From NCBI GenBank assembly GCA_964645155.1, contig CAZYBG010000152.1, positions 1 through 5,881 on the forward strand: a stretch of DNA of 5,881 nt. The letters are read 5' to 3'. The notes under the pieces are model-generated. The model saw only the letters and a list, made by a program, of their open reading frames with translations, had not been told where the DNA came from and searched no databases. The DNA is from CAZYBG01 sp964645155. Its GTDB lineage: Bacteria > Pseudomonadota > Alphaproteobacteria > Rhodobacterales > Rhodobacteraceae. Made by a program: the position numbers and the translations under genes. Of the stretch, positions 1 to 5,881 are shown piece by piece. Each line of letters opens with the position of its first letter. The first letter of the stretch is position 1.

Positions 1-1834
<1,834 letters not shown>

Positions 1835-1838
1835 GCGG

Positions 1839-1847
1839 CTCTCCCCC
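1839..1847 (-). promoter_or_regulatory. Ribosome binding site of carB
   Basis: On the minus strand GGGGGAGAG precedes the ATG at 1834. The GGAG core lies six bases from the start codon, which fixes the carB start at MPKRTDIRS, the usual CarB N-terminus. Confidence 0.85.
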
Positions 1848-1892
1848 GGGCGGACCACGCGGCGGGCTGCCGGGGCGCGCAAATGGCCGTGG

Positions 1893-1920
1893 CTTATACC
1901 CGGTCGTCCGAGGTGCGCAA
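1893..1920 (-). promoter_or_regulatory. Candidate sigma-70-type promoter for carB, overlapping the stop codon of the upstream gene
   Basis: Read on the minus strand, TTGCGC (1920-1915) is followed after 16 bases by TATAAG (1898-1893). This matches the -35 consensus at 4 of 6 positions and the -10 consensus at 5 of 6, and it is conspicuous in DNA this GC-rich. The -10 hexamer contains the TAA stop (1896-1894) of the upstream glycosyltransferase gene. Transcription would begin near 1886, giving a leader of about 50 bases before carB. The spacing is one base shorter than the optimum. This is a motif match only; no transcript evidence is available. Confidence 0.5.
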
Positions 1921-3207
1921 GACCTGCCCGCTGCCGGCGCCGCGGTGCCGGGCCGGTCCGCGCAGCGCCAGCGCGCCGAAGGCGAGCGTCAGCCCGATCA
2001 TCGACAGCGTGCCGTAGAGCTGCTGCGGCGCGAAGAACGGGCCGAGGCCGGCGAACAGGCCGGATGTCGGGATGAGGACGGGCGGCAGGAGGAGGGCGAG
2101 GATCGCCAGCGCCCGCGCGGTGCCGAGCCGGCCGAGGAGCGCGGGCAGGAAGACGAACATCGGCAGGTAGCTGTAGGGCCAGCTGATCGGTGCGAAGAGC
2201 GCGAGAAGCCCGATCGCGAAGGGCCATGCCAGCGCGTCGCCGCCCCGCGCGCGCAGATGACCGAACAGCGCCGCCGCCGCGATCGCCGCGGCGAAAGGCG
2301 CCGCCCTGAGAAGCAGCGACCAGCCGCCGCCGATCGCCAGAACGCCCCAGTTCTGCGCGGTTCCGACGCCCGCTGCCTGCACCACGGCGATGTCGCTGCG
2401 GGCCATGAGCTGGGCGACCAGCGGCGGGACCGAGAGCGTCTGGCTGCTGACCATGACGTTGCCGTAGATCGCCGCCAGCTGATCGAGAAAGGCCTGGTGC
2501 AACGGCCATCCGGCCAGGGCGATGGACAGCAGGCCGAGGCACATCCCGGTCGCGGCGAAGGATCCCACGGCCTGCCACCGCCGGGTGGCGAGCCAGATCG
2601 GCACGAAGAGCAGCGGATAGAGCTTGATCGCCGCCGCGATGCCGAGCGCGATCCCCGCCTGCGCATCGGCCCCGCGCCTGGCCCGTTCGATGGCGAGGAG
2701 GATGAGGAAGCTGACCAGAATCTGCGGCTGGTTCTCGAGCAGGGCGGTGAAGCCGACGGTCGAATAGGCCGAGACTGCCGTGGCGAGGACGACGTAGGCC
2801 GAGGACCGGCGTGGCGGTTCCACGATCCTGCAGGCGAGGACCGCGCAGCCGACGAAGAGCACCGCGTTGATCGCGGCAGCGGCGCGGACGACGGCCGGGA
2901 ACGCCACGTGATCGGCCAGCCACGAGGCGATGATGGCCCAGATCGGCGGATAGAGGTAGGGGAAGAGGGCGCCGGTCTCGCCCCGGCGGCGCATCAGGTC
3001 CTCCCAGGCCGGCGGCGGCCGCATGGTGAACGCGCTGTCGTGGACGGCGTAGATGTTGGACAGATCGCCCTGCGCGAAGAACGTGCCCGCGTACCAGAGG
3101 GCGCGGAGGTCGTCGGATTTCGGCACCTCGACCAGGAAGGGCAGCAGCAGCACGATCCCGACGGCGGCGCCGAGCAGCGGGTACCGGTCAGGGATCGTCG
3201 GACGCAT
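1894..3207 (-). CDS. GT87-family (DUF2029) multi-pass membrane glycosyltransferase, copy 1
   Basis: This 437-residue protein is very hydrophobic, with about ten to twelve likely membrane segments (for example 11-28, 105-127, 137-155, 160-175, 183-206, 213-233, 290-315, 327-340, 344-360, 363-381, 398-415). Family traits are SDDLRALWYAG at 31-41 in the first periplasmic loop, PYLYPPIW (83-90), ENQPQILVSFLI (158-169), AAAIKLYP (191-198) and SWPYSY (342-347). GT87 enzymes such as mycobacterial PimE take a sugar from polyprenyl phosphate and add it to an acceptor outside the cytoplasmic membrane. Asp33, before Leu, probably corresponds to the PimE catalytic Asp; that is an inference from the motif. 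The ATG follows AAGG/TAGG at suitable spacing. It is 64% identical to the next gene upstream. Residues 416-437 form a polar tail absent from the other copies. Sugar and acceptor are unknown. Confidence 0.9.
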   Translation of the reverse strand: MRPTIPDRYPLLGAAVGIVLLLPFLVEVPKSDDLRALWYAGTFFAQGDLSNIYAVHDSAFTMRPPPAWEDLMRRRGETGALFPYLYPPIWAIIASWLADHVAFPAVVRAAAAINAVLFVGCAVLACRIVEPPRRSSAYVVLATAVSAYSTVGFTALLENQPQILVSFLILLAIERARRGADAQAGIALGIAAAIKLYPLLFVPIWLATRRWQAVGSFAATGMCLGLLSIALAGWPLHQAFLDQLAAIYGNVMVSSQTLSVPPLVAQLMARSDIAVVQAAGVGTAQNWGVLAIGGGWSLLLRAAPFAAAIAAAALFGHLRARGGDALAWPFAIGLLALFAPISWPYSYLPMFVFLPALLGRLGTARALAILALLLPPVLIPTSGLFAGLGPFFAPQQLYGTLSMIGLTLAFGALALRGPARHRGAGSGQVLRTSDDRV

Positions 3208-3240
3208 GGGTGCCTACCTTCGGTGCATTACCCTCATCCC

Positions 3241-3259
3241 CGGAAACGATGACGAAAGT
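3241..3259 (-). repeat. Conserved leader element upstream of GT87 copy 1
   Basis: The plus-strand sequence CGGAAACGATGACGAAAGT matches the element at 4606-4624 at 17 of 19 positions. It ends 33 bases before the ATG of copy 1, against 32 bases for copy 2. It may be a shared regulatory site, or simply a remnant of the tandem duplication that has diverged slowly. Confidence 0.65.
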
Positions 3260-3266
3260 TGGGCAT

Positions 3267-3296
3267 CGGCGGATCGTATCCGGGAACGATCCGCCG
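3267..3296 (-). repeat. Perfect 11-bp inverted repeat between GT87 copies 2 and 1
   Basis: Arms CGGCGGATCGT (3267-3277) and ACGATCCGCCG (3286-3296) are fully complementary with an 8-base loop. The repeat lies just after the stop of copy 2 and 60-90 bases before the start of copy 1. In RNA it would form a stable hairpin that could terminate or protect the copy 2 transcript. The sequence after it on the minus strand (ATGCCCAACTTTCG) has no proper T run, so a standard intrinsic terminator is doubtful. A repressor site is also possible. No comparable hairpin stands at the equivalent place after copy 3. Confidence 0.6.
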
Positions 3297-3310
3297 GGCG
3301 GGGCGCGGCA

Positions 3311-4573
3311 TCAGCCGCGGGCCGGCGCCAGGGCGAGCAGCCCGAAGGCCGCGACGAAGCCGGCCATCGACAGCGTGCCGTAGAGTTGCAGCGGCGAGAA
3401 GAATGGCCCCAGGTCCCTGAAGAACGGCTGGGTCATGACGCAGAGCGGCAGCAGGAGGACGGCGACCAGACCCACCCCTCGCGCGGGTCCCAGCCGCGCG
3501 ATCAGCGCGGGGATGAACGCGAACATCGGGATGTAGCTGTAGGGCCAGGTGATCGGCGCGAACAGGGCGACGAGGCCGATGGCGAAGGGCCAGGCGAGCG
3601 GGTCGGCACGTGCGTTGAGCCGCGGCAGGAACGCGGCCGCCGCGGCGAGGGCGGCGACGAACGGCGCGGCGCGCAGCAGCGTCGACCAGCCCTCGCCCAG
3701 CGCGAGGACGCTCCAGCTGTGGGTGGTGCCGATACCGGCCGGCGCGATCCGCTGGATGTCCGAGGGGACGACGAGCTGACCGACAAGGGGCGGCAGCGAA
3801 AGCGAATGGCTCGTGACGAGCAGATTGCCGTAGATGCTGCCGAGCTGGGCGAGGAACATCTCGTGCAGCGGCCAGCCGGTCAGGGCGATCGACAGGAGGC
3901 CGAGGCCGAGCCCGGTCGCCACGAAGGATCCGACGGCGGGCCAGCGGCGCAGCACCAGCCAGATCGGCACGAACAGGAGCGGATAGAGCTTGATGGCGGC
4001 GGCCAGCGCGAGCGCTGCGCCGGCTGCGACATCCGCCCCGCGCCGGGTCCGCTCGATGGCGAGGAGGATCAGGAAGCTGACAAGGATCTGCGCCTGGTTC
4101 TCGATCAGGGCGACGAAGCCCACCGTCGAATAGGCGGAGACGGCCGTGGCCACGAGGAGGTAGGGCGCGAAACGTGTCGGCGCACCGGAGATCCGCCAGG
4201 CGAGGGCGGCGCATCCGACCAGAAGTGCCGCGTTGATCGCGCCTGTGACGCGGACGACGGTCGCGAACGCGACGTGATCGGTGAGCCAGGCCGTCAGCGC
4301 GGCCCAGAGCGGCGGATAGACATAGGGATGCAGCGGGCCGGTCTCGCCCCGCGCGCGCATCAGCGCCTCCCAGCCCGGCGGAGGGCTTACCGTGAACGGG
4401 CCGCCATAGAGCGCGTAGACATTCGCGAGGTCGCCACGGGCGAGGAACGTGCCGGCATACCAGAGCGCGCGCAGGTCGTCCGACCTCGGCCCGGCGACGA
4501 GGAAGGGGAGCAGGACCACCATCGCGAGGAAGACGCCGAGGATGCCGTAGCTGTCTGATGCCGCTGAACGCAT
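3311..4573 (-). CDS. GT87-family (DUF2029) multi-pass membrane glycosyltransferase, copy 2
   Basis: This 420-residue integral membrane protein aligns with copy 1 without gaps through about residue 415. It shares SDDLRALWYAG (31-41), PYVYPPLW (83-90), ENQAQILVSFLI (158-169), AAAIKLYP (191-198), WPFAIGL (328-334) and TWPYSYIPM (342-350). Like other GT87 proteins it should use a polyprenyl-phosphate-linked sugar as donor on the periplasmic face; Asp33 of the D-L motif is the candidate catalytic residue. I chose the ATG at 4573 because the protein then begins MRSAASDSYG, in register with MRPTIPDRYP of copy 1, and AGGGG stands four bases upstream. The frame stays open to a TTG at 4621, but that would add 16 residues with no counterpart in copy 1 and would consume the conserved leader element. 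The stop is TGA. The role is likely envelope glycan or lipid decoration; the substrate is unknown. Confidence 0.9.
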   Translation of the reverse strand: MRSAASDSYGILGVFLAMVVLLPFLVAGPRSDDLRALWYAGTFLARGDLANVYALYGGPFTVSPPPGWEALMRARGETGPLHPYVYPPLWAALTAWLTDHVAFATVVRVTGAINAALLVGCAALAWRISGAPTRFAPYLLVATAVSAYSTVGFVALIENQAQILVSFLILLAIERTRRGADVAAGAALALAAAIKLYPLLFVPIWLVLRRWPAVGSFVATGLGLGLLSIALTGWPLHEMFLAQLGSIYGNLLVTSHSLSLPPLVGQLVVPSDIQRIAPAGIGTTHSWSVLALGEGWSTLLRAAPFVAALAAAAAFLPRLNARADPLAWPFAIGLVALFAPITWPYSYIPMFAFIPALIARLGPARGVGLVAVLLLPLCVMTQPFFRDLGPFFSPLQLYGTLSMAGFVAAFGLLALAPARG

Positions 4574-4577
4574 GATG

Positions 4578-4582
4578 CCCCT
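4578..4582 (-). promoter_or_regulatory. Ribosome binding site that decides the start of GT87 copy 2
   Basis: AGGGG on the minus strand is four bases upstream of the ATG at 4573. It supports this start over the in-frame TTG at 4621, which has no purine-rich site before it. Confidence 0.55.
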
Positions 4583-4605
4583 GGTCGCCGCCGGATTTGC
4601 TTTGG

Positions 4606-4624
4606 CGGAAACGATGGCCAAAGT
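4606..4624 (-). repeat. Conserved leader element upstream of GT87 copy 2
   Basis: The plus-strand sequence CGGAAACGATGGCCAAAGT differs at only two positions from the element at 3241-3259 and sits 32 bases before the ATG. The two substitutions here help form the 7-bp inverted repeat CTTTGGC/GCCAAAG, which the other copy lacks. Confidence 0.65.
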
Positions 4625-4663
4625 GAGGCGCCATTGGACCGCTTTCGCGAACGATGCGCGGCG

Positions 4664-5881
4664 TCAGCGGCGCGTCATGGCGAGGACACCGAAGAGGGCG
4701 ACGAAGCCGGCCATGGCGAGCGTCCCGACGAGGGCGAGCGGCAGCGGCACCACCGTCGTCGTCGCGAGCAGGGCCACCGCGGGCAGCGACACCGGCAGGG
4801 CGAGGGCGGCGAGGATGCCGCCGCCCCGCCATGGCCCGAGCCGGTCGACCAGCACCGGCGCGAAGGCGAGCATCGCGATGTAGCTGTAGCTCCAGCTGAG
4901 CGGGCCGCAGAGCGCGACGAGGCCGATCGCGAAGGGCCAGGCGGCGCCGTGCAGGCGGTCGGCCGACGGCGCGGTCCGCGCGACGCCGGCGGCGACCAGC
5001 GCGGCGGCCGGCGACAGGAGCGTCACGAGCGCCTGGAACCGTGGCCCGGCGGCGATCACGCTCCAGCCCTCGCCGGGGCCGGGGGCGGGCATCGTCTCGA
5101 GTGCGGGAACCCGCGCCCAGGTCTCGGGCGGGGCGAACTGCGCCGCGAGCGCGATGGCCGACCACGAGGAATTCGTCAGCATGATGCTGCGCGCGAGGGC
5201 GCCGAGCTGCTCGAGATAGAGCGCGTGCAGCGGCCAGCCGGCGAGCAGGACCGACAGCGCGGCGAGCGCGCCGCCGGTGACGCCGAGCGCCGCCAGCGCC
5301 CGCCAGCGCCCGGTGGCGAGCCAGATCAGCGCGAAGAGGACCGGGTAGAGCTTGATCGCCGCGGCGAGGGCCAGCACCGCGCCGGCCTGCCCGGGGGCGC
5401 CGCTGCGGCTGCGCTCGGCCGCGAGGACGATCAGGAAGCCCACGAGGATCTGCGGCTGGTTCTCGACCAGCGCGGTGTAGCCGGCATGGGTCAGCACCGT
5501 GACCGCCATCGCCAGCGCGATGAAGAGCGACGGGCGCAGCGGGCGCCCCGCCGCGCGCCAGGCCAGCCAGAACGTCGCGACGAGCAGCGTCGCGTTCACC
5601 CAGCCGGCGATGGCGGCGAGCGTCGGGAACGCCACCGCCCCGGCGACCGGCGCCGCGAGGGCGGCCCAGAGCGGCGGGTAGAGGAACGGATAGATCGCGC
5701 CGGTCTCGCCCCGCGCGCGTTCGAGCGTCACCCAGGCTTCGGGCGGGCGCCAGAGGAAGACCTCGGCCGCCGGCGGGTAGATGCTGCCGAGATCGCCGCG
5801 CCCGAACGCCTCGCCGGCGAGCCAGACCGCCTTGAGGTCGGCCGACTGGGCGTGCAGGCCCGCCGTCAGCAGGATGAAGCC
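4664..5881 (-). CDS. GT87-family (DUF2029) multi-pass membrane glycosyltransferase, copy 3 (N-terminus outside window)
   Basis: The frame is open from the right edge to a TGA at 4664, giving 405 residues; alignment with copy 2 suggests fewer than about 20 N-terminal residues are missing. Visible family features are SADLKAVWLAG (visible residues 13-23), WRPPEAW, RARGETGAIYPFLYPPLW, VENQPQILVGFLI, AAAIKLYP, GEGWSV, WPFAIGLVAL and SWSYSY, spread through about eleven hydrophobic segments. The order matches copies 1 and 2, but identity is clearly lower. The first Asp of the SDD triplet is Ala here, while the Asp before Leu (visible residue 15), the likely catalytic one, is kept. The loop before GEGW is rewritten and contains PAPGPGEG. 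The C-terminal GPFF-x-P-x-QLYGTLSM block of the others is reduced to LALVGTLAM. An internal GTG at 5731 is not the start, because homology continues upstream of it. Sugar and acceptor are unknown. Confidence 0.88.
   Translation of the reverse strand, partial: GFILLTAGLHAQSADLKAVWLAGEAFGRGDLGSIYPPAAEVFLWRPPEAWVTLERARGETGAIYPFLYPPLWAALAAPVAGAVAFPTLAAIAGWVNATLLVATFWLAWRAAGRPLRPSLFIALAMAVTVLTHAGYTALVENQPQILVGFLIVLAAERSRSGAPGQAGAVLALAAAIKLYPVLFALIWLATGRWRALAALGVTGGALAALSVLLAGWPLHALYLEQLGALARSIMLTNSSWSAIALAAQFAPPETWARVPALETMPAPGPGEGWSVIAAGPRFQALVTLLSPAAALVAAGVARTAPSADRLHGAAWPFAIGLVALCGPLSWSYSYIAMLAFAPVLVDRLGPWRGGGILAALALPVSLPAVALLATTTVVPLPLALVGTLAMAGFVALFGVLAMTRR

Larger units (their letters stand above)
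3208..3310 (-). other. 103-base spacer between GT87 copies 2 and 1
   Basis: This non-coding gap holds, in transcription order, a strong inverted repeat (3296-3267), the conserved 19-base element (3259-3241) and a ribosome site (GAAGG-TAGG, 3221-3213) five bases from the ATG. It is homologous to the spacer at 4574-4663: the conserved element and a GAACGAT word (plus strand, 3284-3290 and 4649-4655) sit at the same distance from each other in both. No good -35/-10 pair is apparent. Confidence 0.75.
4574..4663 (-). other. 90-base spacer between GT87 copies 3 and 2
   Basis: This spacer is homologous to the one at 3208-3310. It carries the second copy of the 19-base element, an overlapping 7-bp inverted repeat (CTTTGGC 4600-4606, GCCAAAG 4617-4623) and the AGGGG ribosome site (4582-4578). 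It is shorter than its partner mainly because about 12 bases near the upstream stop codon are absent. No clear promoter hexamers or terminator are seen. Confidence 0.7.

Noticed and set aside
1998..2666. 222-codon minus-strand frame rich in Ser and Arg
   Set aside because: Out-of-frame overlap inside GT87 copy 1 with no recognisable domain.
1945..3252. Plus-strand open frame of 435 codons rich in Arg, Glu, Gln and Asp
   Set aside because: Antisense to the hydrophobic GT87 copy 1. Reverse-complemented membrane-segment codons produce exactly this kind of charged composition, and no domain is recognisable.
3241..3290. Plus-strand GGAAAC/GGGAAC words as an EcfG-type (GGAAC...CGTT) promoter
   Set aside because: The -10-like partner is not at proper spacing and no plus-strand gene lies downstream.
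3053..4558. Plus-strand open frame of 501 codons, also highly charged
   Set aside because: The same antisense effect over GT87 copy 2. Its similarity to the frame at 1945-3252 is explained by copies 1 and 2 being paralogues.
4574..4621. TTG at 4621 as the start of GT87 copy 2
   Set aside because: It adds 16 residues unmatched in copy 1, has no ribosome site, and overlaps the conserved leader element; the ATG at 4573 fits better.
3234..5165. 643-codon minus-strand frame spanning copies 2 and 3
   Set aside because: It is a shifted reading of both GT87 genes across their spacer. It is Arg/Pro/Ala/Gly-rich with no family motifs, whereas the chosen frames show conserved motifs in all three paralogues.
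4664..5731. GTG at 5731 as the start of GT87 copy 3
   Set aside because: The frame and the family similarity (SADLKAVWLAG, GRGDLGSIYPP, WRPPEAW) continue upstream to the window edge, so the gene is cut by the window and not shortened.

Overview
The window is GC-rich, with G or C at most third codon positions, and every gene I can support lies on the minus strand. The proteins suggest an alphaproteobacterium, probably of the Rhodobacterales type. This is inferred from CarB features such as the insert around residues 150-165 and the wording of its oligomerisation domain; no search was run.

Layout, in the direction of transcription (right to left): (1) a GT87/DUF2029-type multi-pass membrane glycosyltransferase, open at the right edge (5881-4664); (2) a second, complete GT87 paralogue (4573-3311); (3) a third, complete GT87 paralogue (3207-1894); (4) the first 611 codons of carB, the large subunit of carbamoyl-phosphate synthase, running off the left edge (1834-1). 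The gaps between genes are 90, 103 and 59 bases. No tRNA, rRNA, insertion sequence or CRISPR array is visible. Nothing on the plus strand looks like a gene.

The main feature is the tandem array of three GT87 genes. The two left copies are 64% identical by hand count (270 of 420 positions), with no gap through about residue 415. Their upstream regions share a 19-base element at almost the same distance from the start codon (33 and 32 bases), so the repeated unit included its leader. The third copy is clearly more diverged. All three keep the Asp of the D-L motif in the first periplasmic loop, the likely catalytic base, so all three may be active polyprenyl-phosphate-sugar-dependent transferases acting on the periplasmic side. 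The acceptor and sugar cannot be read from the sequence.

carB is a housekeeping gene for arginine and pyrimidine synthesis with no evident functional link to the transferases. A good sigma-70-like promoter (TTGCGC-N16-TATAAG) overlaps the stop codon of the last GT87 gene, which would let carB be expressed independently. I see no convincing evidence of a wholly new system; the tandem GT87 family with duplicated leaders is the part worth following up.
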